Below are positions 35,870-46,452 of a DNA stretch of 64,000 nt, piece by piece (position 1 is the first letter of the stretch; every line of letters starts with the position of its first letter). A program made the position numbers and the translations under genes. This DNA is from Arthrobotrys musiformis (taxonomy: Eukaryota > Ascomycota > Orbiliomycetes > Orbiliales > Orbiliaceae): NCBI GenBank assembly GCA_036971715.1, contig JAVHJL010000013.1, positions 1,540,384-1,604,383 of the forward strand. Direction: 5' to 3'. The notes beneath the pieces were generated by a model. It saw only the letters and a list, made by a program, of their open reading frames with translations, was not told the origin of the DNA and made no database searches.

Positions 35870-36499
35870 ATAAATCCCACCCTAATCGACCTGGTCCCAA
35901 TACCTAACTTCTTTAATTTCACCACATTCCCCTTCTACAATAAAGAAGAATTAAGCAAGCCAATCAAAGAATTCTAACCTCCTAACATTATTTAAAAAAT
36001 ATTTTCAAACCCTAGCCTATTTGAATTTTAAGTATTGGAAGCTACGTACCTCAGCTTATACCAGGAAATCTTCCGCCTACAAACAGAACTAGCTGAAACT
36101 ACTCAACGCAACCTTCTATTAATACTTCAAATAGATCCTTAGACTTAAGATAATAAACAGCTTCACAGCAGCAACCTTATGGAAGACCAATTATTTAACA
36201 AGATGACCAGTAATCTTGATAAAAACCCTGGTGTAGGATTACCAGGATTGGAGAATACCAACAGTCCGGCTAATAACCTCACAGCAGACCTAGTCCAGGA
36301 ACATAACACCTCAAAACCAGAAAGTCCAAAACCGAAAAAATTAAGACAAAATCCAGAAAAACCAGGGTTTCCAGGAACCATAAGAAAAAGTAACTATCAA
36401 AAATTCATACCACCCAAAATCAGCAAATGATATTGACGAAGTAAGGAACCCACCTCAGTATTAGACATCAGAATAGGATATTGATAAAACGTCAATGCT
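35870..36499 (+). other. Gypsy-2 3' region
   Basis: This contains a short open frame (36179-36430, 83 codons, Pro/Lys/Asn-rich: NLDKNPGVGLPGLENTNSPA) of unknown meaning, possibly the tail of a second ORF or chance. The 5' part is full of stops. The same sequence appears in the relic at 39687-40046. Confidence 0.5.
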
Positions 36500-36510
36500 A
36501 AAGGAGGGGA
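36500..36510 (+). other. Gypsy-2 polypurine tract
   Basis: The tract aaaggagggga lies three bases before the 3' LTR. Confidence 0.8.
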
Positions 36511-36513
36511 TTA

Positions 36514-37129
36514 TGTAACAAAGCAAGCCCAGCACAAAGAATTCCAAGCAAAAATCCAGGCAGCCGAAGGAACCCTTAGAATGACCATAGGAAACATCCA
36601 GGCGATACTGTGGTTAAAAGAAAAATCACACAACACAACACAAACCGCAAACCCAGAATAAGGAAGTATCCAAATCCAGACTTCAGTACTTGCACACTCA
36701 GATTAATAGTATTATTTTAATATATATGGCAAAAGGGCCTATTTAGGCCTTTGCCCTACATAGACGTCCAAATTACCAAGAAGTAATTTTTGTTCAATTC
36801 AACACCCTATATATCCAATTATCCAATTCAGACTTATCTCCTGTCCAATTCAATACTCTGTATATCCAAACGTCCAATTCAGACTTATCTCCTATCCAGT
36901 TCAACACTGTATCCCCAAACATCTATTTTATAGTCTTATCTCTTGTCCAATTCAATATGTTATCTCCTTTATCCTTTGTCTATTTAACTCACTATGTTCA
37001 CTATCATGTATTTAAAAATCAAGCAACAATTTAAGTATCAATCTGTATTCACACTAGTACACTACTCCTGCCCTATGACATTTGTGTATTACCTTAATAC
37101 CTTGACTAGTCTCTATACGATTTCTTACA
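36514..37129 (+). repeat. Gypsy-2 3' LTR
   Basis: 616 bp, co-linear with the 5' LTR without indels. Differences are transitions only, in both directions relative to each other, consistent with separate RIP of the two LTRs. Followed by CATAT. Confidence 0.93.
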
Positions 37130-38609
37130 CATATTATCATAAATTAATACAAAGTTTAAAATTAACTATATTATATTTATAAATTTTTTATAATTATATT
37201 ATATTACTTTTAAAATATTATTATTTATTTATAGTAATATTTTGTTTTTTATTTTTAAAATATAAAGAATTTTTTGTTTTATGTTTTCCACTATAATTAA
37301 TATATTTATATTTTATATATTTATAGGATTTTTTACTTTCCTAATATATATTATACAAATAATTAATTGTTTTATGTTTTCCAATATAAACTTTATAAGT
37401 AGATTTATTTTTATAATTTAATATATAATATCCTATTTTTTTAATAATTTATATATTTATTATTTTGAAAGAATTTTATATATTTTTCTGTTTTAAATTT
37501 CTTACTTTTTAGAAAGATATATCCTTTATTTTATATTTCTATTATTTTTGTTTTTGTTTTTGTAATAATAACTATAAAAGAGAATTTTTTTCCTTCTAAC
37601 TTTTTTTTAAATTAATTATTTTAGATTTTTAATTAAAATAATTATATTATTTGTTTTTATTTTTTTTTTAAAAAATCTTTTATTTTTTAATTTTTAGAAA
37701 TTTTATATATCCCTAAAAATCTTTTATTTTTTATTTTAAAACATTTTTATATATATTCATTTATTTTAATAAATTTTTAATAGATTTTTTTTTTTATATT
37801 TTAAAATTTTTTTGGTATTTTTATAGATAATTAGTATTAGATTTCTTTTTGGATTTAAAGAAATTTTAGAAATAATTAATTCTAAGTTGTTTAATTTTTT
37901 TTTAAGAATTTTTTTTTTTTTTTAAAAAAATATTTAATTTTTGGATAAAAAATTCTATAATATTTTTTTAGAATAATTAATTTTTTTTGGTTGATTGATA
38001 TTTTTGTATTTTATAAATTTTATGTTTTATGTATTTTTTTGAGGTTTTTAGCCTATTTCCTATTTTTTTTGTTGTTTTTGTTGTTTTCTGGGTAATTTAG
38101 ATGTATATTCTTTTTATATTTTTTTTCTCTAATTCTTTTATTTTTTGTTTTAGACTTTTTACTTTTTGTATTTTTTTTTTTAAAAGATTATTTAATTTTT
38201 TAATTTTTAAAAATAGGTTTTTTCTATTTATTTCTTCTTTACTATTTTTGGAATTTATTGATATATTCCTTCTAGGTCTTTTTTTGTGATATATAAGTAT
38301 AAATTTTTGTATTACTAGAACTAGTTCGTTTATAAATGAGCCAGTTGGTATGTTCTTTATTTTTAAAAACTAACTTTAAAAAAGGTATAGTTTTGAAATA
38401 AGTGAGAAAATTTTTTTTTGTATGATAGATGATTGTAAATTTTTTTAATTTTTTTATGTTATAATTATTTTATGTTGGTTTTGTTTTTACTTTTAATTTT
38501 GTGATATTTTTGTATAGTTTTTTTTGCTTTTTTGATTGATATCTTTTTATTTCGTTTTGGATACTTCGTTCAAAAGTTATGGGGGGGTCGGTATCTTCGA
38601 AGGTCGTTT
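37130..38609 (-). mobile_element. LINE copy D, 5' part
   Basis: This continues LINE D after the Gypsy-2 insertion: the first codons of ORF2, all of ORF1 (37220-38360) and the 5' UTR. ORF1 is heavily mutated. The last ~60 bp (38550-38609), with atggggggg and the family 5' end, are nearly unchanged. The 5' end abuts a LINE ORF2 fragment (LINE F). Confidence 0.92.
37220..38360 (-). pseudogene. LINE D ORF1, RIP-inactivated
   Basis: Co-linear with ORF1 of LINE L but with stops throughout and the start codon changed to ATA. Most zinc-knuckle Cys codons (TGT/TGC) are now TAT or ATA. No product expected. Confidence 0.82.
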
Positions 38610-39090
38610 AAAAAATTGATTTACTATTCACTTTTTTTTGTATTTTGTTGTTTTTTGTTGTAGATATTAATAAATCTAATTTCCCCAAATTTTTTTAATT
38701 TAAAATTAATTATTTGGTAGTTTTTGTTTTTAATTAAATTTTTTTTCTTTGTAATTTATAGAGTAAATTCTTTTTTATAAAAATAATTATTTTATTTTGA
38801 TTTTTATTAATTTTTAAATTTAAAAAATTGCTTAAAACCTTAAATATATAATTGTAATATTTTCTTTTCAAAATTAAGGTTTTTATAAAAAAATTAAATC
38901 TATATTATTATAAATTAATATAAAATTTAAAATTACTTATATTATAAACTTTTTATAATTATATTATATTATTTTTAAAATATTTTTTTTATTTATTTAA
39001 AATAATATTTTGTTTTTTATTTTTAAAATATAAAAAAAATTTTACTCTATATTCTTTTTTATAATTAAAATATTTATATTTTATATATTT
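38610..39090 (-). mobile_element. LINE fragment F
   Basis: It matches LINE L from about 49600 back to about 49130, that is the ORF2 N-terminus and the end of ORF1, in minus orientation. Both sides are broken: LINE D's 5' end on the left and a Gypsy-2 LTR on the right. Strongly mutated. Confidence 0.85.
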
Positions 39091-39686
39091 TGTAAGAAAT
39101 CGTATAGAGATTAGTTAAGGTATTAAGGTAATACACAAATGTTATAAAGTAAGAGTAATATAAATACAAATTGATATTTAAATTGTTACTTAGTTTTTAA
39201 ATATATAATAGTTTAAATAAACAATTGATAAAAAATAATAATAAAAGGAATTGAATAAAAGATAAGTCTATAAAATAGATATTTAAAGATATAATATTAA
39301 ATTAGATAGAATATAAAATTATGAAATGGATATTTGAATATAGAATATTAAATTAAATAAAAAATAAATCTAAACTAGATATTTGGAAATATAGAATATT
39401 GGATTGGATATGAATTATTTCTTAGTAAATTAGAAATTTGTATAAAGTATAAATTTAAACAGGCTTTTTACTGCATATATTGAAATAATATTATCAATAT
39501 TATTTTTTAAATTTTAAAATTAAAATTTAAGTACTTTTTTATTCTAAATTTACAAATTATATTATATTATATAATTTTTCTTTTAACCATAATATTACCT
39601 AAATATTTTCTATAATTATTCTAAAAATTTCTTTAATTATCTAAATTTCTACTTAAAACTCTTTCTACTAAGCATACTTATATAAT
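39091..39686 (-). repeat. LTR of the Gypsy-2 relic
   Basis: Reverse-oriented LTR of about 596 bp, aligning end to end with the 616-bp LTRs of the complete element and with many C-to-T/G-to-A differences. Confidence 0.85.
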
Positions 39687-40033
39687 TTTTTCTTTTAATA
39701 TTAATATTTTATTAATACTTTATTTGAATATTTAATATAAACATAAATTTTTTATTTTATTAATATTATTTACTAATTTTTAATAATATAAAATTTTAAT
39801 AACTACTCTTTTATATAATTCCTAAAAGTTTTAATTTTTTAAATTTTTATTTTAAAATATTTAATCTTAAAACTTCTATTTTTACTATATTATAATTTTA
39901 AATATTTATTTTAATAATATTCTATATAAATTTATTAATATTCTTAATTTCTAAAAATTTTATATTATTATAAAATTATTTGTTATTTATAATTTAACAT
40001 TTTATTAAGGATATTTTTAATAAATTATATTAA

Positions 40034-40046
40034 ATAATTTTAACTA
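40034..40046. repeat. SINE target site duplication (left)
   Basis: ATAATTTTAACTA, identical to 40861-40873. A 13-bp duplication is typical of target-primed reverse transcription. Confidence 0.9.
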
Positions 40047-40068
40047 TTATTATTATTATTATTATTTA
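40047..40068. repeat. (TTA)n tail of the SINE
   Basis: Seven or so TTA units, (TAA)n on the SINE strand, the same tail type as the LINE family. Confidence 0.88.
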
Positions 40069-40082
40069 TCATACACGCATGC

Positions 40083-40094
40083 AACCTTTCGGTT
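40083..40094 (-). other. SINE 3' hairpin with GAAA loop
   Basis: AACC-GAAA-GGTT on the minus strand, identical in sequence and distance from the tail to the LINE L hairpin at 53515-53526. Probably the site recognised by the LINE reverse transcriptase. Confidence 0.75.
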
Positions 40095-40433
40095 ATGGCG
40101 GATTGTAGATATCTAATTATAGATAATAACATGAAAGAAGTGAATACAAGCCAGAATCTTTACATGATTAGGATGTTGGAGATTTTCGGTATTTTTTTTA
40201 GAATCTATCTACATTAAATTCCTTTGTATATAATTCTACTATTCCAATTTAGTAGAGAATGCGCCGTATATCTGTTGTTTTTACCCATCCACTTTGATGT
40301 AATATTAGAAAATTACTATATTCAGAACAATCCACAAGTGTGGGTTCTAATTATAGATATATTTTCTTAAGATTATTACTTTTTATACTTCTGTAACTGA
40401 AGTCCAGTTCTAAAACAGGAACTAGGCTGTTCT

Positions 40434-40590
40434 ATTTTTTTAAGTAGTAGAACTACTTCTATTTTTAAGTAGTAGAACTACTAGTACTGTTTTTATTGTG
40501 ATGTACTCACACATATCTTTTACAGAGATTACTGTCTATTTTTAAGTAGTAGAACTACTTCTATTTTTTATAGTAGATAGAACTACTGTT
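40434..40590. repeat. Palindromic repeats in the SINE body
   Basis: The motif aagtagtagaactactt occurs at about 40442, 40466 and 40544, and a fourth degenerate copy at about 40571, mostly preceded by a ctattttt-type run. Each motif is itself a near-perfect inverted repeat. Confidence 0.75.
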
Positions 40591-40728
40591 TGATTTTTAT
40601 TCTAAAGTTCAAACTGTGTTGTGCGAGGAAAACAAACAACAACACCCTTAAAACAAACTTAGATGTCAAACACATCAAGATACAACTATAGTTGGTGTAA
40701 AACTAGTGAGTTGTTTCTTTTTGCATTT

Positions 40729-40761
40729 ATTTTCGGGTAAAAGAAATAAAACCCCGAAAAT
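40729..40761. other. Hairpin in the SINE downstream of the tRNA head
   Basis: ATTTTCGGG at 40729-40737 and CCCGAAAAT at 40753-40761 are perfect complements with a 15-base loop. Confidence 0.65.
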
Positions 40762-40775
40762 TAATTTGCAAAATA

Positions 40776-40860
40776 TGGTGGAGATGGTAGGAATCGAACC
40801 CACACAGGCTGGGGAGACCTGTTTCCAAGCCTAGCATCACACCCACTAGGCCACACCTCC
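40776..40860 (-). promoter_or_regulatory. tRNA-like SINE head with Pol III A and B boxes
   Basis: On the minus strand the 5' GGAGGTG (from 40860) pairs over 7 bp with CATCTCC (40786-40780, one G-T pair), like an acceptor stem. It is followed by a discriminator A and CCA. The A box TGGCCTAGTGG is at 40853-40843 and the B box GGTTCGATTCC at 40800-40790. The T arm (GTGGG, TTCGATT, CCTAC) is complete. No standard anticodon arm can be drawn, so this is a tRNA-derived promoter and not a working tRNA gene. Confidence 0.82.
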
Positions 40861-40873
40861 ATAATTTTAACTA
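40861..40873. repeat. SINE target site duplication (right)
   Basis: ATAATTTTAACTA, identical to 40034-40046, directly after the first base of the tRNA-like head. Confidence 0.9.
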
Positions 40874-43800
40874 ATTTTATTTAAAAATAGAAAATTTCTT
40901 AGTATAAATTAAAATATATAAATTTTAATATTTAAAATTTAAATAAAGTAAAGTTTAAAAATAATTTTTAAATAATATTAAAAGGTAAAAATCTTTTAAT
41001 TAATTTATTTAATTTTTTTATATTACAGAAAAAAATATTATAAAATTAAAAAAATTAAACATTAAAACAAAATTAATTAAAATAAAATTTATAAAAATTA
41101 TTAAATAATTTTTAAATATAAATAATATCAAATATAAATTATTAAATAAATTTATTCTAACCTTTCTATTAAATAAAATACTAAAATTTGCAATAATATA
41201 ATTATAAATCTAAAATCTTTTTAATTTCATATTTTTCTTTATTATTAATTATAATAAATATAGTTTTTTTTTTGTAATTTTAATTAAAGAAAGCGTTTTC
41301 TAATACTACATAAAACAAATTAATGTAAAAAACAAAATCAATTTTTGTTAATAAAAAAATTCTAATTTATATACTTATTTTTTTATAAATTTAAAAATTT
41401 AAAATAGATTTTTTATTTTATTAAATAATTTAAAATAGATTTTTTATTTTATTAAATAATTTAAAATAAAATTTAACTATTTTAATATTTTATATATTAA
41501 ATTAAATATAATCTTTTTCTTTATATTTAAATACTAGACATTATTATTTATTTACTTATTTTTAGTATATTTATACAATATAGTTGATTTCTATACATAA
41601 AACTTTTTATAAATTTAATATTTATTAAATAAATTTTATAATTTTTTAATTTTTAACAAATTTTTAAAATTCTTAAAGTTTAAAAATAATTAAATTCTAG
41701 TCATAATTTATAATAAATAAAAAAATGCTAATAATATTCGATATTTTATTATTATAGAAGTATTTAGCTAAAGATAATTATTTTATTTAATTATTTTATT
41801 AATAATTGATATAAATTTTAAATATTATTTTATTATGGTATTAATATGTTTAATGTATTTATTTATTTAAAAATAATAAATAGTATTAGATTAACAGTAA
41901 ATTTTTAATTAATTATTTACTTTATTCCAAAATTTATCAAAAAAGTTTTTTTTTTATTTAATAACTATAATTTTTTTTAAATAGTTTATATAATTTTTAA
42001 ATATTTCTTAAAAAAATTTTAATAAATTTTTTAATACTTGATTTTTTTATAATAAAAATTAAATGGATTATTTTGGAGAGTTTATTAATAGTAATTAAAA
42101 TAACATTATACTTTTTTGATTTTAATAATTTAATAATAAAGTTAAAGAAAATATTTTATGCATTTTTTTCTAATATTTAGAATAATTATAATAGTTTTTA
42201 AAATATATTTTTAAAAATTTTAATATATTTATATATATAATAATTATTAATATATTAGTTTATATCTTTTTGAATTTTTATTTATATATATATTTTTTTG
42301 AATTAGTCTTAAAATTTTAATTTCTTTTTCAATATTTTATAATAAAATAATCATAATATTATTATAATATTTTTTTATAAATTTTTTTATCATCACTATT
42401 TTTTACTATTATACTAAAATTTATTTTATTATTTTTTTATTTTTAAAGTTTTTATTTTAAAATATTGTTTGTTTTCTTTTTTTAATATTTTTATAATGTT
42501 ATATAAATTTTTAAATATTACCATTTTTCAATTTTTCTATATTATCATTATACTAATTTATTAATTTTTTTTAAATAATATAAATATTTTAATTTGATTT
42601 TTAATATATTTATTCTTTTTTTCTTAAAAAAGATTTTTTAATTTTTTAATATATTAGTTTTAATATTAATTTTTTTAAAAATAAAAAATATTTTAAAATT
42701 AAATTAAAATAAATATTTTATTTATTCTACTTATCTTTATTTTAAAAGTTATTTAATTATAAAATATTTTAAATTCTTATAAAAATATATATTTAAATAT
42801 AAATGTTTATTAAATATTAATTTTATTTTTTGAATATTTAAATTACAAATAGGAATTTTTTATTATAAATATTATAATTATATTTTGTAAAAGTTATTTC
42901 TTTTAATCAATAAATTATAAAGTATTAAAAATTATTATTATGCTTTTAAAAAAAAACTATAATATAAATGAAATTTGATTTATTTTTATTTATATTTTTA
43001 ATATTAAATTTTAATATTTTAATATTAATTTAATATAAAGAATTTATTTAAATATCCAAAAGATATATATTTTTTTTAATAAAATATTCTATTTTTTTAA
43101 ATTAAATTATAGAAAGATTTAGCTATTTTTGTATAATTCTTTATAAATTATTAATAAAAATTTACAAATTTTAGAAAAAAATATATTTTTTTAATAATTT
43201 TAAATTTTTTTTTAATTCTTTTTAATTATGTTTTAAATTTTGGCTAAATTTATTTTAATATTCTTATTTTTAAGAATATATTTTAAGAATTTGGTTTTTT
43301 TAATTTATATTTAAAAAATTTACTATAAAATTTTATTTTTTATAATATTTTAATAATTTATTTTATATAATAAATGTATTTTATTTATAAATTATTATAA
43401 ATATAAATATTATTAAAATAAATTACACAAAATTTATTTAAAAAAGGTTGTAAGGTTTTATTAATATATGTTTAAAAAATAGTAGAAGTATTTATTAAAT
43501 TAAAGTATATTATTTAAAATTTGAAATATTCATATTAAATATAAAAAATTTATTTTTGTTTATTTTTTTTTAAATTATTTTGATTTAATTGTATGTGCTA
43601 TAAATATTTAATTATATAAAATGTTTAATTTTTTTAAAGTAATTTAAATTTTATTAATTTAAAATAAAAGATATTAATTTTTGATAGTAATAATATTAAA
43701 TTTCTTTTAATCTAATTATAAACCATTATTTCTTTTTAAAATGAAGAGAATTAATATTTTTTATAAACTATTAAATTTTTAGATATATTTTTTAATTATA

Positions 43801-44009
43801 TATTGAGTAATTTATGTTTTTAAAAATTTAAAATATTTTTTGTTTATTAATTATATAAATTTTTAAATTAATTTAGTAGTTAAAAAAATAGAGATCTTCA
43901 TATCTTTTTTTTTTTTAATAGTAAAGTATTTTTTTTTTTAGAAAATATTTTTAATAAATTTTGGAATTTTTTAAAAAGTTTAATAAATTCTTCAATATAT
44001 TATTAAAAA
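40861..44009 (-). mobile_element. Gypsy-2 relic (minus), pol part
   Basis: It starts with the right SINE target duplication and continues the relic. The segment 41145-41310 matches the chromodomain/3' pol region in reverse, including an intact gaaagcgttttct; the right end near 43910-44009 matches Gypsy-2 around 32930-33050 in reverse. Stops fill all frames. It ends where the 5' end of LINE G begins. Between these anchors I see only AT-rich pol relic sequence. Confidence 0.8.
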
Positions 44010-45783
44010 TTTCTAACCGCCATAACTTTTAAACGGAGTATCTAAAACTAAATAAAAGTACACTAATCAAAAGAACAGGAAAAATTAAACAAAAATATTA
44101 TAAAATAAAAAAATATACAAAGATTGATATAAAATAATTATGATATAAAAATATCAAAATATTTACAATTATTTATTATATAAAAAAAAAGTTTCTCGCT
44201 TATTTTAAAACTAAACTTTTTAAAAATTAGTTTTAAAAATGGAGAATATATTAATTAGTTTATTATTAAATAAAGTAATACTAGTGATATAGAACTTTAA
44301 ACCTATTTATTATAAAAAAAGATAGAAAAAACAAATATCAATAAATATAATCAATAATAAAAAAAATAAATAAATAAAAAAGATTTATTTTTGGAAATTA
44401 AAAGGTTAAATAACTTTTTTAAAAAAAAAAAAAAAAAATTAGAAAAATGGGGAAAAATAACATAAAAATGATCTATGCCTAACCCAAAAGATATTAAAAA
44501 TATCAAAAAAATAGGAAATGATTTAAAAAAACCAAAAAACGTATAAAATACAAAATTTATAAAATTTAAAAATATTGATTAATTAATGAAGATTAAATAT
44601 TTTAAGAAATATTACTGAATTTTCTATCTAAAAACCAAATATTTTTAGAAAAAAATAAATAAAATTTTTAAATAAAATTTTAATAATTTAGAATTAATTA
44701 TTTTTAAATTTTTTTAAATCCAAAAAAAAATTTTGATTTTAATTATTTATAAAAAATACTAAAAAAGAAAATATTCTAAAACATAAAAAAAAATTTATTA
44801 AAAATTTATTAAAATAAATAAAGATATATAAAGATTTTTTAAAATAAAAAGTTAAAATTTTTTAATTATATATAAAATTTCTAAAAATTAAAAAATAAAA
44901 AATTTTAAAAAAAAAATAAAAATAGATAATATAATTAAATTAATTAAAAATCCAAAATAGTTGATTAAAAAAAAAAATTAAAAAATATATATATTTTTTT
45001 ATAGTAATTACTATAAAAACAAAAATGGAGGTAATAAAAATATAAAACAAAAGATATATTTTTTTAAAAAATGAAAAATTTAAAGTAGAAAGATATATAA
45101 AATTTTCTAAAAATAATAAATATATAAATTATTAAACAATAAGCTATTATGTATTAAGTTGTAAAAATAAATTAGTTTATAAAATTTATATTAAAAAACA
45201 TAAAATAATTAATTATTTATATAATATATACCAAAAAAATAAAAAGTTCTATAACTATATAAAATACAAATATATTAATTATAATAGAGAACATAGAATA
45301 AAAATTTTTTTATATTCTAAAAATAAAAAACAATAAAATATTACTTCAAATAAATAATAATATTTTAAAGATAATATAATAGAATTATAAAAAACTTATA
45401 AATATAATACAGTTAATTCTAAATTTTATATTAACTCACAATAATATAGATTTAATTTTTTTATAAAAACCTTAATTTTTAAAGGAAAATAATATAATTA
45501 TATACTTAGGATTTTAATTAATTTTTTCAAATTTAAAAATTAATAAAAATCAAAACAAAATAATTACTTTTATAAAAAAAAAAAATTTATTTTATAAAAT
45601 TACAAATTAAAAAATTTTAATTAAAAACAAAAATTATTAAATAATTGATTTTAAAGTAAATAAATTTGAAAAAATCAAATTTATTAATATTTATAACAAA
45701 AAATAATAAAATATAGAAAATGATAAATATATAATAAATTGATTTTTTAATAAAATTAAAAATTATTATATTAAAAAAATATT
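44010..45783 (+). mobile_element. LINE copy G, 5' part
   Basis: Plus-strand copy starting within the conserved 5' block (ccgccataacttttaaacgg) and running through ORF1 (44239-45357) into the ORF2 endonuclease region, to the equivalent of LINE L position about 49650. It is broken there by a Gypsy-1 LTR. Almost fully AT-converted. Confidence 0.9.
44239..45357 (+). pseudogene. LINE G ORF1, RIP-inactivated
   Basis: It keeps the ATG (ATGGAGAATATA) but the Gln- and Trp-type codons are stops, and small indels are present in A-rich runs near 44425. Cys codons of the knuckles are largely lost. No product expected. Confidence 0.82.
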
Positions 45784-46452
45784 TGTTACGCCCACACCAT
45801 ATGACTAGTCTCAATTAGGCATATGGTTTGGCGCGATAAACATGCTTCTGATTCTATATTCCATTTATTTTACAGAAAGATTTAGTTCATAATTTGTTTA
45901 TTTATCTTGTAAATATTTGTTTAAAAAAGATGAATCCATTTCTTATATTATATAAAATATATTGTTTTAATATAATATATTTAGTTTTGTTTAACCAGCG
46001 GAAATCCTAGTTACTGACCCATTTTGTTCTTTATATAATGTTTGTTATAATACATGTATAATAACTCATTGCTTGTTGATGTGCTCGTCTTTAAAAGACG
46101 AGTGATGAGTAATCAGATGAATAATGATTTTATATATAATTTGCTTTTTATATGGAAACTTTATTATGTATTTAAGATTTTTTAAGTGATAGTTCTTAGA
46201 TTTTTTTTTAGAATTTTATTAATTAATTTATTAACTACTTTTATTAGTTTATTATCTAATAATAAAACTTTAAAATAGTTTTATCAATTTTTTACTTATT
46301 TTATTATGTTATACTTTCTATATACAATTTTATTAGTTTTACCAAATACTGATTATTTCCTCTAAGAGATCTAAACCAATAGAATTAAAAAATTAGTAAA
46401 GTACTAAACTTATTTAGGAATCCTACCAAAAAAACCTAAACAAAGCATAATA
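45784..46452 (+). repeat. LTR of third Gypsy-1 copy
   Basis: About 669 bp, aligned with both LTRs of the complete element. A perfect 9-bp inverted repeat ctcgtcttt/aaagacgag lies near 46083-46101. Confidence 0.88.

Larger units (their letters stand above)
30549..37129 (+). mobile_element. Complete Gypsy-2: chromodomain Ty3/gypsy LTR retrotransposon
   Basis: A 6581-bp element with two 616-bp LTRs, a polypurine tract and CATAT duplications, inserted in LINE D. Internal order is gag with zinc knuckle, aspartic protease, RT, RNase H, integrase and chromodomain, followed by a ~700-bp 3' region. Stops are mainly TAG/TAA at former Trp and Gln codons. The plus strand keeps C but has lost G over long stretches, so RIP acted mainly on the minus strand. 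It is younger than LINE D, which it splits. Confidence 0.96.
39091..40046 (-). mobile_element. Gypsy-2 relic (minus), LTR and 3' region
   Basis: 39091-39686 is an LTR in reverse (it starts TGTAAGAAATCG). 39687-40046 matches the 3' region of Gypsy-2 in reverse. It is interrupted by the SINE; the relic resumes at 40861. AT-rich throughout. Confidence 0.87.
40047..40860 (-). mobile_element. tRNA-derived SINE with LINE-type 3' end
   Basis: An 814-bp element on the minus strand, flanked by perfect 13-bp direct repeats. The 5' head (40776-40860) is tRNA-like with A and B boxes. The body has no ORF and holds palindromic repeats at 40434-40590. Two blocks match the 3' UTR of LINE L in the same order: 40265-40309 (about 45 bp) and 40047-40103 (GAAA hairpin plus TAA tail). 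The stretches between them are unrelated to LINE L. There is no run of five or more T on the transcribed sense, while there are several runs of five to eight A. The sequence is not visibly RIP-mutated. Two copies would be needed to confirm the ends; the target duplication fixes them here. Confidence 0.88.

Noticed and set aside
36179..36430. 83-aa Pro/Asn-rich ORF as an independent gene
   Set aside because: It lies in the Gypsy-2 3' region, and the antisense frame is equally open. Kept only as a note in the region entry.
40434..40590. CRISPR-like array
   Set aside because: The repeats are few, palindromic, unevenly spaced and inside a SINE; no cas genes.
40779..40860. Working tRNA gene on the minus strand
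   Set aside because: Acceptor and T arms are good, but no 5-bp anticodon arm with a 7-base loop and normal variable loop can be drawn, CCA is encoded, and the sequence starts exactly at a target duplication as part of a larger element.
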